From positions 1 through 29,322 of the forward strand of contig CAJMQE010000048.1 in the NCBI GenBank assembly GCA_905215405.1: a stretch of DNA of 29,322 nucleotides, read 5' to 3'. This document shows positions 16,184 through 23,771 of this stretch, piece by piece. A model generated the notes under the pieces. The model saw nothing but the letters and a program-made list of their open reading frames with translations. It did not search any database and was not told the origin of the DNA. Each line of letters begins with the position of its first letter. Position 1 is the first letter of the stretch. The DNA is from an uncultured bacterium (GTDB taxonomy: Bacteria; Bacillota; Clostridia; Lachnospirales; Lachnospiraceae). A program made the translations under genes and the position numbers.

Positions 16184-17182
16184 ATGGCACTTACCAATTC
16201 ACAATATGATGCGATAATGAGGATCTACAATTCCATACAGATAAAAAATAAGCATCTTCTTGATGAACGTACCGCCGAAGTATATGCTTCCTGCCCTGAA
16301 ATAAGGGATATCGAGGATCAGATCATCAGTCTCTCCATAGAAAATGCTCCAAAAGTCATTCAGAGCGGAACGAATGCGCTTCGTGATTATAAATCCAGAC
16401 TTGGAAAGCTGATCGATAAGAGAAAGGCTCTGCTTGCATCTCTTGGCCACCCGGAAGATTACCTGACTGACATCTATGACTGTCCGGACTGTATGGATAC
16501 TGGATTTGTTAATGGCCATCACTGTCGCTGTTTTAAGCAGAAAGTCATTGATATGTTCTATATGCAGTCGAACTTGAAAAATATTGTCAATGAAGAGAAT
16601 TTTAGTAACTTCTCTTTTGACTGGTATTCAAAGGATTACACCGACCCGGCTACAGGACTCACACCTTATCATAATATGCAACAGGTCGTTGGGATATGCA
16701 AAGAATTTATCTCAACCTTTGACAGTACCTTTAATAACCTGCTTCTCTATGGAGATACTGGCGTTGGAAAAACGTTTCTGTCAAATTGTATTGCAAAGGA
16801 GATCCTTGATCATTCTCATAGCGTCATTTATCTGACTGCCATTGAACTATTCGACATTTTTGCCGACCATGATTTTTCTCATGATAAATCTGGAGAAATT
16901 GGTCAGACCATGAATGAATACATCCTAAACTGCGAACTACTAATCATAGATGATCTTGGTACAGAACTCAGCAACTCTTTTACTAATTCAAAGTTGTTCT
17001 ACTGTATCAATGAAAGAATTCTCAAACAGAAATCAACCATTATTTCTACAAATTTATCAATTAGTGAACTGGCAAATAATTACTCAGAACGTATCTTTTC
17101 ACGAATCACCAGTTCCTATACCATGTTGAAATTATATGGTAATGATATCCGTGTACTAAAAAGAAATACAAAAAATAGCTAA
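16184..17182 (+). CDS. dnaI: DnaC/DnaI-type replicative helicase loader
   Basis: An AAA+ ATPase that delivers the replicative helicase to DNA. The 332-residue protein has a helical N-terminal part, a zinc-binding motif CPDCMDTG...HHCRCF (about residues 100-117) as in B. subtilis DnaI, Walker A GDTGVGKT (about 189-197), Walker B LLIIDDLGTE (about 251-260) and sensor-1 ISTNLS (about 287). AAGGAG lies 10 bases before the ATG. It follows dnaD in one operon. Many genomes label such proteins simply ATP-binding protein or DnaC; the zinc motif and the DnaD neighbour support a genuine replication loader rather than an IS21-type IstB. Confidence 0.93.
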   Translation: MALTNSQYDAIMRIYNSIQIKNKHLLDERTAEVYASCPEIRDIEDQIISLSIENAPKVIQSGTNALRDYKSRLGKLIDKRKALLASLGHPEDYLTDIYDCPDCMDTGFVNGHHCRCFKQKVIDMFYMQSNLKNIVNEENFSNFSFDWYSKDYTDPATGLTPYHNMQQVVGICKEFISTFDSTFNNLLLYGDTGVGKTFLSNCIAKEILDHSHSVIYLTAIELFDIFADHDFSHDKSGEIGQTMNEYILNCELLIIDDLGTELSNSFTNSKLFYCINERILKQKSTIISTNLSISELANNYSERIFSRITSSYTMLKLYGNDIRVLKRNTKNS

Positions 17183-17209
17183 TATTTATTATAAAAACCA
17201 GAATATGCC

Positions 17210-17238
17210 TTGACTAATGAATATAGAATGATTATATT
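17210..17238 (+). promoter_or_regulatory. Predicted promoter of prs
   Basis: -35 TTGACT (17210-17215), 17-bp spacer, -10 TATATT (17233-17238). A second candidate lies downstream (TTGCTA 17261-17266, 16 bp, TATATA 17283-17288). Confidence 0.6.
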
Positions 17239-17331
17239 TATTATGTTTGTTATTTTTTAATTGCTAAATAATCTTTTGATTATATATAGAAACTATAAAC
17301 TTTTACTATGAATACTATGGAGGAAAAATTA

Positions 17332-18516
17332 ATGCCACGCGATGAACGTCACACGGAAACAATCCCTGTTGGTACATTGGGAATTATCCCAACTTCCAGC
17401 TGCACTGAACTTGGAGAGAAAGTAGATAAGTATCTTGCTGACTGGAGAGAAAAAAGAGAAAATGAACATACAGGTTCTCTTGCATTTACAGGTTACAAAA
17501 GAGATTCTTATATTGTAAATGCAAAAACACCTAGATTTGGTTCTGGTGAAGGTAAAGGTTCCATCAACGAATCCGTTCGTGGATATGATCTTTATATCAT
17601 GGTTGATGTATGTAACTACAGCTTAACTTACTCACTGAACGGCTACACAAACCATATGTCACCTGATGATCACTATCAGGATGTAAAAAGAATCATTGCT
17701 GCCGTTGGTGGTAAAGCAAGACGTATTTCTGTAATCATGCCATTCCTTTATGAAAGCAGACAGCACAAACGTACAGGTAGAGAATCTCTTGACTGTGCAC
17801 TTGCTCTTCAGGAATTAACAGCAATGGGCGTTGATAATATTATCACATTTGATGCACATGATCCTAGAGTTCAGAATGCTATTCCTTTGAATGGTTTTGA
17901 AACAGTTCAGGCATCATACCAGTTTATTAAATATCTTCTGTTAAATGTCGATGATCTTGAATTAGACAGCGAACATCTTATGATGATCAGCCCTGATGAA
18001 GGTGCTATGGGACGTGCCGTATACTTTGCGAACGTTCTTGGTGTTGATATGGGTATGTTCTATAAGAGACGTGACTATACAAAGGTTGTAAACGGACGTA
18101 ATCCTATCGTTGCACATGAGTTCCTTGGCTCTTCTGTAGAAGGCAAAGACGTTATGATCCTCGATGATATGATTTCATCTGGTGAAAGTATGTTAGATGT
18201 TGCAAAAGAATTAAAGAGAAGAAAAGCAAGAAGAGTATTCTGCTGTTCTACATTCGGTCTTTTCACAAACGGATTTGATAAATTTGATGAAGCTTATGAA
18301 AACGGAATCATCGATAAGATTCTTACAACTAACCTTGTATACCAGCCAGAAGAATTAAAATCTAAACCATGGTACATCAATGTTGATATGAGCAAATATA
18401 TCGCTCTGATTATTGATACATTAAATCATGATTCTTCAATCAGTGAATTACTTTCCCCAATCGAAAGAATTCAGGCTCGTGTAAATGAATACAATGAAAA
18501 ACACGGAAGAAAGTAA
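17332..18516 (+). CDS. prs: Divergent ribose-phosphate pyrophosphokinase
   Basis: Predicted to make PRPP from ribose-5-phosphate and ATP, feeding purine, pyrimidine, His, Trp and NAD synthesis. The product has 394 residues, about 75 more than the common bacterial enzyme, mostly in a longer N-terminal region. Recognisable elements are IMPFLYESRQHKRTG (about 133-147), matching the catalytic loop PY..YARQDRK of classical Prs; IITFDAHDPRVQNA in place of the usual DLHA.QIQGFF; and the PRPP loop VMILDDMISSGESM (about 273-286). GGAGG lies 8 bases before the ATG at 17332; an earlier in-frame ATG at 17308 lacks such a site. It is monocistronic and ends at a strong terminator. A phosphoribosyltransferase-type relative remains possible, but all three motifs fit Prs. 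Confidence 0.87.
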   Translation: MPRDERHTETIPVGTLGIIPTSSCTELGEKVDKYLADWREKRENEHTGSLAFTGYKRDSYIVNAKTPRFGSGEGKGSINESVRGYDLYIMVDVCNYSLTYSLNGYTNHMSPDDHYQDVKRIIAAVGGKARRISVIMPFLYESRQHKRTGRESLDCALALQELTAMGVDNIITFDAHDPRVQNAIPLNGFETVQASYQFIKYLLLNVDDLELDSEHLMMISPDEGAMGRAVYFANVLGVDMGMFYKRRDYTKVVNGRNPIVAHEFLGSSVEGKDVMILDDMISSGESMLDVAKELKRRKARRVFCCSTFGLFTNGFDKFDEAYENGIIDKILTTNLVYQPEELKSKPWYINVDMSKYIALIIDTLNHDSSISELLSPIERIQARVNEYNEKHGRK

Positions 18517-18544
18517 TCGGTAATAATTTTTATTTATAATCAGA

Positions 18545-18568
18545 TAGATATCTTCATAGATATCTTCA
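18545..18568. repeat. 12-bp tandem duplication 3' of prs
   Basis: TAGATATCTTCA occurs twice in a row, between the prs stop codon and its terminator. Each unit contains the palindrome GATATC. Confidence 0.6.
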
Positions 18569-18574
18569 TATAAT

Positions 18575-18634
18575 AAAAAGCCACTATCTGAAATTTGATT
18601 TCTACAATCATTCAAATTTCAAACAGTGGCTTTT
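18575..18634. terminator. Bidirectional terminator between prs and the YwmB-like gene
   Basis: AAAAGCCACT (18576-18585) pairs with AGTGGCTTTT (18625-18634), and an inner TGAAATTTGA (18589-18598) pairs with TCAAATTTCA (18612-18621). T-rich runs follow on both strands, so it can end prs and the convergent minus-strand gene. Confidence 0.85.
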
Positions 18635-18720
18635 ATTTTTTTCATCATTCTTTATCTTCAAATACTCTTTTCTATTTTCATTCCTACAAGTTGTCTTAGT
18701 ATTTATAAGATATCGTATTT

Positions 18721-20547
18721 TTAGTATTCTTCATTATTTACCGGTGTACAAACATAGATTTTTGTCTTATCTGTTGTTTCATCATAGTTCATTGTCACAT
18801 TTACATTGATCTTGCTGGCGCTGACAGTAATATAATCATCAATTTTCTTTGTATAGCCATAGATTGTATAGATCTCATCGTCCTTATTCTGTGTGATTAC
18901 TTTTGCATCCAGTGATTTCATGATTGTATCTGATAATGCATTTTTTCCTGCCATATCAAGCTGTCCATCCACATCGCCTTTCAGATTGACCGTAACTCTA
19001 GTATTGATACCAAGGCTGCTCATAATATCCTTAACAACCTTTTCATAAGTAAATGCTGACTGTACGTTATTATGCAATACAACATTTACATAAATATACT
19101 GTTTAGCCTGTACTACATCATTTTCAAGTACTGTTTCCACTGTCACGATCTTACAGATCACATCACCGTTTACTCCGTTCTGTGTTAATGTTGTCGTAGT
19201 TTTATCATCCTCTTTTGCAGACTCTATCGTATAATTTGTAATACCGATCTTTTCTGCCATATGTGATAAAATTGTTTCCTTTGTATTCTGATTCAAATAG
19301 ACTGTTCCATAATCTCCAAATGAATCAATTGATGCTTCCATATCCATAAAGGAGGCATTGCTAAATGCTGTAACGATCTGCTGTCCGGAAACTGCCGATG
19401 AATCATTTCCATTGCCCATCCCCGCATTTGTCAGAATGCGCGCTACCGTTAAAATCCACAGTGCTACACCAATGTAGATTGCAACTCTCTTCCATACATA
19501 TCCATGCGTTCTTGATTTCGATGCTTTATATCTTCGATCCAGCTCCTCGTTTGTCGTTTCTCCAAGTATAGGTCCTGTCTGAGTCATTCCACTCTTATCA
19601 GATTTTTTTCCTTTTGATGTTAAACCACTTGTGGCTTCTTTATTGAACAAACTACCTGAAATCTTTTTTTCAACTGTTTTGTGCGCTACCTGTTTTCTTC
19701 TATTTCCTCCCACAGCACTTTCTGATACCAGCTTATAACGTTCTTCATGTTGTCTGGCTGCTTCCTCATCCGTAAGCCTCTTCTCATCCCTTTTGCAGGC
19801 TCTCATCGCAGTTGCTTTCATGGTAAGAGACTTCTGTGAACCATATTGTTTATTTCTTTTTGGTTTCTTTTGTGTCAGATCTAATTTACTGTCCTGTGCC
19901 TCCTGCGAAAGAACCGCCTCTGTCATGCTATCCTCTGTCTTCGCAAAAATGTTCTTCTGTCCTCTAATCTGACTTTTCTTGTGGCTGGTTCTCTGCTCCG
20001 CTTCTCCATCCTCTATCTGACTTCTGTTCCGATTGGCTCTCTGATTTGTCTCTTCGTCTTCTACCTGATTTTTTATCTGGCTGATTCTCTGTTCCGCTTC
20101 TTCGTCTTCTATCTGACTTCTGTTCCGATTAGCTCTCTGATTCGTCTCTTCGTCTTCTACCTGATTTTTCATCTGGCTGATTCTCTGTTCCGCTTCTACG
20201 TCTTCTATCTGATTTTTAATCTGACTGGTTCTCTGTTCAGTCTCTTCGTCTTCTATCTGACTTTTAATCTGACTTGCTAACTGTTCTTCCGTCTGACTCA
20301 TGATCTGGCTGACTTTCAAATCTTCTTCATCAGTAATAAATTTACTGATATCCTGTTCTTCCTTTTCACTTTCTTCAAAAACAGGACGACCTGCGCACTG
20401 CTGGTCTGATGTATTTTTTAGTTCCAAAGCTGATTGTTTGGTATCCGTCAAATGATTTTGTTCTGCTCTGCCTGTAGCCGCAACAGATACATTCTCACTT
20501 CTTCTGGCTCTGGATTTCTTTCCACTATTATACTTTTTCCTCGCCAT
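18721..20547 (-). CDS. Membrane protein with Glu/Gln repeats and YwmB-like outer domain
   Basis: A 608-residue protein of unknown role. It starts with a basic segment (MARKKYNSGKKSRARR), then six 16-residue repeats (about 92-187) like SQIKNQVEDEETNQRA, a basic region to about 350, one membrane helix (about 352-372, VAIYIGVALWILTVARIL) and a C-terminal domain of about 235 residues that should lie outside the membrane. That domain, with its two alpha/beta halves, has the general look of YwmB (DUF1779), and ywmB lies near the atp operon in B. subtilis too. This is recognition by eye plus synteny, so moderate. AAAGGAG lies 7 bases before the ATG, but inside the 3' arm of the atp terminator. Classical YwmB is about 245 residues, so the long cytoplasmic repeat region is an addition. 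Confidence 0.75.
   Translation of the reverse strand: MARKKYNSGKKSRARRSENVSVAATGRAEQNHLTDTKQSALELKNTSDQQCAGRPVFEESEKEEQDISKFITDEEDLKVSQIMSQTEEQLASQIKSQIEDEETEQRTSQIKNQIEDVEAEQRISQMKNQVEDEETNQRANRNRSQIEDEEAEQRISQIKNQVEDEETNQRANRNRSQIEDGEAEQRTSHKKSQIRGQKNIFAKTEDSMTEAVLSQEAQDSKLDLTQKKPKRNKQYGSQKSLTMKATAMRACKRDEKRLTDEEAARQHEERYKLVSESAVGGNRRKQVAHKTVEKKISGSLFNKEATSGLTSKGKKSDKSGMTQTGPILGETTNEELDRRYKASKSRTHGYVWKRVAIYIGVALWILTVARILTNAGMGNGNDSSAVSGQQIVTAFSNASFMDMEASIDSFGDYGTVYLNQNTKETILSHMAEKIGITNYTIESAKEDDKTTTTLTQNGVNGDVICKIVTVETVLENDVVQAKQYIYVNVVLHNNVQSAFTYEKVVKDIMSSLGINTRVTVNLKGDVDGQLDMAGKNALSDTIMKSLDAKVITQNKDDEIYTIYGYTKKIDDYITVSASKINVNVTMNYDETTDKTKIYVCTPVNNEEY
19987..20274 (-). repeat. 48-bp coding tandem repeat (six units)
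   Basis: Six consecutive 48-bp units inside the YwmB-like gene encode 16-residue repeats, e.g. SQIKNQVEDEETNQRA and NRNRSQIEDEEAEQRI. Units 3-4 and 5-6 form a nearly identical 96-bp higher-order repeat, suggesting recent duplication. A degenerate seventh unit follows at the low-coordinate end. Confidence 0.85.
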
Positions 20548-20600
20548 AAAAAAACTCCTTTCAAATGGTTTTCTCAATTATTACCATTTGAAAGGAGTTT
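20548..20600 (-). terminator. atp operon terminator overlapping the next gene's ribosome binding site
   Basis: AAACTCCTTTCAAATGGT (20552-20569) and ACCATTTGAAAGGAGTTT (20583-20600) form a perfect 18-bp stem with a 13-nt loop. On the minus strand it is followed by T7 ending at the base before the ATG of the YwmB-like gene (20547). The 3' arm contains AAAGGAG, the Shine-Dalgarno of that gene. A possible promoter -10 (TATAAT, 20639-20644) lies upstream but has no good -35. Confidence 0.88.
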
Positions 20601-20646
20601 ATACATATATTCGTTTATAAATGTAGTTGTAGCATATTATTATATA

Positions 20647-21054
20647 CTATTTGCCCGCTGCACTCAGTCGTGCAAGTGAACGTTTCAGTGCCATTTCAGC
20701 TCTCATTGTATCAGTATTGTTATCGGTACTTGAAAGTCTTCTTTCAGCTCTGATTCTAGCTTCATTAGCTCTGTTGACATCAATCTCATCAGGCCACTCA
20801 GCTACCTCTGCTAAAACAGTTACTTTGTCTTGTAAAATTTCAACAAAGCCTGAATGAACAGCAGCTTTTTTAACTCCACCATTTTCATGAATATTCAATA
20901 CGCATGGAGTAACGATTGCGGTAAGCGGAACATGTTCCGGATAAATACCGATTTCGCCTTCTGTTGTTGACATTTCAACCATAGAAACGTCTCCTTCGTA
21001 AAATACTCTGTCAGGTGAAATTATTTTAAGTTTTAATAACTTGCCATCTGCCAT
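20647..21054 (-). CDS. atpC: F-type ATP synthase subunit epsilon
   Basis: The epsilon subunit is part of the central stalk and regulates ATP hydrolysis. The 135 residues include the N-terminal beta-sandwich (LKLKIISPDRVFYEGDVSMVEMSTTEGEIGIYPEHVPL) and the C-terminal helical hairpin (VNRANEARIRAERRL...RAEMALKRSLARLSAAGK). AGGGG precedes the ATG. It is the last atp gene, 11 bases after atpD, and is followed by the 18-bp terminator stem. Length and motifs are typical. Confidence 0.97.
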   Translation of the reverse strand: MADGKLLKLKIISPDRVFYEGDVSMVEMSTTEGEIGIYPEHVPLTAIVTPCVLNIHENGGVKKAAVHSGFVEILQDKVTVLAEVAEWPDEIDVNRANEARIRAERRLSSTDNNTDTMRAEMALKRSLARLSAAGK

Positions 21055-21065
21055 ATTATCAACCC

Positions 21066-22457
21066 CTATTTAACCTTTGCAAGAACATCATCAATATTAC
21101 CAGCATTAAGGAAATATCCTTCTGGAATATCATCATGCTTTCCTTCAAGAATTTCTTTGAATCCCTGAATTGTCTCACTTAAAGGTACATATTTTCCTTC
21201 AAGACCTGTAAACTGTCCAGCAACGAAGAATGGCTGAGATAAGAATCTCTGAATCTTTCTTGCTCTTGCAACTACAAGTTTATCATCTTCTGATAATTCA
21301 TCCATACCAAGAATTGCGATAATATCCTGTAATTCTTTGTACTTCTGAAGAATTTCCTGTACACCTCTGGCTACCTGATAGTGTTCTTCACCAACGATAC
21401 GTGGGTCAAGGATTCTAGATGTTGATTCAAGAGGATCAACAGCTGGATAGATACCTAACTCAACGATAGAACGTGAAAGTACTGTTGTAGCATCCAGATG
21501 TGCAAATGTTGTAGCAGGAGCTGGGTCAGTTAAGTCATCGGCAGGTACATAAACGGCCTGTACTGAAGTAATAGAACCGTTCTTTGTAGATGTGATTCTT
21601 TCCTGAAGAGCACCCATTTCTGTCTGCAGTGTTGGCTGATAACCAACGGCTGAAGGCATACGTCCAAGAAGCGCTGAAACTTCTGAACCAGCCTGTGTAA
21701 ATCTGAAAATATTATCGATGAATAAAAGGACATCCTTACCACCTTTATCACGGAAATATTCAGCCATTGTAAGACCAGTAAGACCAACTCTCATACGAGC
21801 TCCAGGTGGTTCATTCATCTGTCCGAACACCATGGTTGTCTTATTGATAACGCCTGATTCCATCATTTCGTGATACAGATCGTTTCCTTCTCTTGTTCTT
21901 TCACCAACACCTGTGAATACTGAGTATCCACCATGTTCTGTAGCAATATTACGAATAAGTTCCTGAATAAGAACTGTTTTACCAACACCGGCACCACCAA
22001 ACAGTCCGATCTTACCACCCTTCTGATAAGGACAAAGCAGATCGACTACTTTAATACCTGTTTCAAGTATTTCAGTTGAAGTAGACTGTTCTTCAAATGC
22101 AGGAGCTTTTCTGTGAATAGGTAAATATTCCTCAACTTCTGGAGCTGGTTTGTTATCAATAGCATCGCCTAATACATTGAAGATACGTCCCAATGTATTT
22201 TCACCAACTGGTACTGAAATAGGAGCACCTGTTGCTTCAGCATCCATACCTCTGACAAGACCATCTGTTGGTCCCATAGCGATACATCTTACAACATCAT
22301 CACCAAGATGCTGGGCAACTTCTACTACAAGTTTTCCACCATCTTTAGTTGTGATATTGATAGCTGAGTTGATTTCAGGCAATTCTCCCTGGCTGAACTT
22401 GATATCAAGTACGGCTCCGACAATCTGAGTGATTTTACCAATATTTTTTTCTGCCAT
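21066..22457 (-). CDS. atpD: F-type ATP synthase subunit beta
   Basis: The catalytic subunit of F1. The 463 residues contain the Walker A loop GGAGVGKT (about 152-159), GVGERTREGNDLYHEM with the catalytic Glu, LLFIDNIFRFTQAGSEVSALLGRMPSAVGYQPTL (Walker B and following loop) and the adenine-pocket region near LSQPFFVAGQFTG. AAGGAG lies 9 bases before the ATG. It is separated from atpG by an abnormally long 428-bp spacer carrying two 121-bp repeats, although it needs to be made at the same level as AtpA. Confidence 0.99.
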   Translation of the reverse strand: MAEKNIGKITQIVGAVLDIKFSQGELPEINSAINITTKDGGKLVVEVAQHLGDDVVRCIAMGPTDGLVRGMDAEATGAPISVPVGENTLGRIFNVLGDAIDNKPAPEVEEYLPIHRKAPAFEEQSTSTEILETGIKVVDLLCPYQKGGKIGLFGGAGVGKTVLIQELIRNIATEHGGYSVFTGVGERTREGNDLYHEMMESGVINKTTMVFGQMNEPPGARMRVGLTGLTMAEYFRDKGGKDVLLFIDNIFRFTQAGSEVSALLGRMPSAVGYQPTLQTEMGALQERITSTKNGSITSVQAVYVPADDLTDPAPATTFAHLDATTVLSRSIVELGIYPAVDPLESTSRILDPRIVGEEHYQVARGVQEILQKYKELQDIIAILGMDELSEDDKLVVARARKIQRFLSQPFFVAGQFTGLEGKYVPLSETIQGFKEILEGKHDDIPEGYFLNAGNIDDVLAKVK

Positions 22458-22548
22458 CTTCTCACTCCTTGTTAACTGTTATTTTTGTTACTGTATAAAT
22501 GATTCTAACGTATCTGATTGCTCAGATCATAGTATTTTTTATTCTAAA

Positions 22549-22566
22549 GTCTGTCATCACAGACTG
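22549..22566. other. Hairpin in the atpG-atpD spacer
   Basis: AGTCTGTCATCACAGACT folds into a 7-bp stem with a 4-base loop. Two smaller dyads flank it: ATCTGATTGCTCAGAT (22513-22528) and ACAGGTAATCCTGT (22571-22584). None is followed by a clear U-run, so they look more like mRNA-processing or stabilising structures than terminators. Confidence 0.5.
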
Positions 22567-22617
22567 CTCAACAGGTAATCCTGTAAACAAGCCTATGTCG
22601 AATATAATGTGTATCAG

Positions 22618-22738
22618 ACTTTCGCCATGCTACGCACTCGAAAACCTTCGGTTTCCTCGTTCGACGGCTGGCGCCGTATACATCTTCGCTCTCTGTGTTA
22701 TTTGCAGATGAATCTGCATAACACATTTCGCTCGATGT
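22618..22738. repeat. 121-bp direct repeat, copy 1, in the atpG-atpD spacer
   Basis: Identical base for base to copy 2 at 22751-22871; the copies are 133 bp apart, with a 12-bp spacer (22739-22750). The element holds several dyads: GTGTTA...TAACAC around TGCAGAT/ATCTGCA (13 bp with a TT bulge), ACGGC-TGGC-GCCGT and AAACC-TTC-GGTTT. On the atp sense strand an ATG at 22726 opens a 52-codon frame ending at 22568. It is richer in CpG than the surrounding DNA and looks like a small interspersed palindromic element. Confidence 0.9.
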
Positions 22739-22750
22739 TTACACTTCATT

Positions 22751-22871
22751 ACTTTCGCCATGCTACGCACTCGAAAACCTTCGGTTTCCTCGTTCGACGG
22801 CTGGCGCCGTATACATCTTCGCTCTCTGTGTTATTTGCAGATGAATCTGCATAACACATTTCGCTCGATGT
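22751..22871. repeat. 121-bp direct repeat, copy 2, in the atpG-atpD spacer
   Basis: Second perfect copy. It ends 14 bases from the atpG stop codon. On the atp sense strand it contains a 36-codon frame from an ATG at 22859 to TAA at 22749. No transposase or flanking target-site duplication was recognised. Confidence 0.9.
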
Positions 22872-22885
22872 GCATGGCTTGTAGC

Positions 22886-23743
22886 TTACGATATCGCTTC
22901 AGCACCGGCTATGATTTCTGTTAATTCCTGAGTAATAGATGCCTGACGGGCTCTGTTAAAGCTCAGGGATAATGATGAGATCATGTCATCGGCATTGCTT
23001 GTAGCACTGTCCATAGCCTGCATTCTTGCTCCATTTTCACTAGCTACAGCTTCAACTAATGCACCATAGATCAGACTGCATACATACTTAGGGATAATTA
23101 CATCAAGAGCTTCTTCTTCCTCTGGTTCATAGTTCATTGGAGTACTGTCTTCTTTACCTTCTGACTGTAATGCTGCACCGTCTACTGGTAATAATTTGAT
23201 GAGCTTTGGCTCATGTACAACAGTATTCTTAAAACTTGTATAAGCAAGATAAATCTCACCGATTTCTCCATCTGTAAATGCCTGAAGTACATCATTGCAA
23301 ATAGAAATTGCATCACTGTACATTGGTTCATTGATTACATCAGAATAATCTGCTTTGATTTCATAATGCTTTCTTTCCAGAGTTTCTTTGCCCTTACGTC
23401 CGATTGCATAGATAAGTGCATCTTCACGTGCAATATCACCGTTCGTAATTAATTTGGTTACATTTGAATTGTAACCACCTGCAAGTCCTCTATTGGCTGT
23501 AATTACAATAACTGCTTTCTTCTTTGAGTCGCCTGCTTTTAAATACTTGTGTTCAATATTACCTGATTTTGCAAGCATATTGCAGACTGTTTCATACATC
23601 AGGTTAAAGAAAGGTCTTGAATTTTCTGCCTTAGTCTTGGCTTTCTGCAGTTTTACAGTAGAAACGAGCTTCATGGCTTTTGTAATCTGACCGGTACTTT
23701 GGATACTGTCTCTACGCCTTTTTATATCTCTCATTGAGGCCAT
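22886..23743 (-). CDS. atpG: F-type ATP synthase subunit gamma
   Basis: The rotating central shaft of F1. The 285 residues have the family's N-terminal helix MRDIKRRRDSIQSTGQITKAMKLVSTVKLQKA, ITANRGLAGGYNSN in the middle, and the C-terminal helix with GARMQAMDSATSNADDMI...FNRARQASITQELTEIIAGAEA. AAAGGGG precedes the ATG at 23743. It starts 28 bases after atpA and is followed by the repeat-bearing spacer before atpD. Confidence 0.98.
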   Translation of the reverse strand: MASMRDIKRRRDSIQSTGQITKAMKLVSTVKLQKAKTKAENSRPFFNLMYETVCNMLAKSGNIEHKYLKAGDSKKKAVIVITANRGLAGGYNSNVTKLITNGDIAREDALIYAIGRKGKETLERKHYEIKADYSDVINEPMYSDAISICNDVLQAFTDGEIGEIYLAYTSFKNTVVHEPKLIKLLPVDGAALQSEGKEDSTPMNYEPEEEEALDVIIPKYVCSLIYGALVEAVASENGARMQAMDSATSNADDMISSLSLSFNRARQASITQELTEIIAGAEAIS

Positions 23744-23771
23744 CGTTTCTGTCCCCTTTCTATTCTACTGC

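Noticed and set aside
22499..22854. Plus-strand frames of 70-81 codons across the 121-bp repeats
   Set aside because: They arise from the repeat itself, run against the atp operon and have no convincing ribosome binding site.
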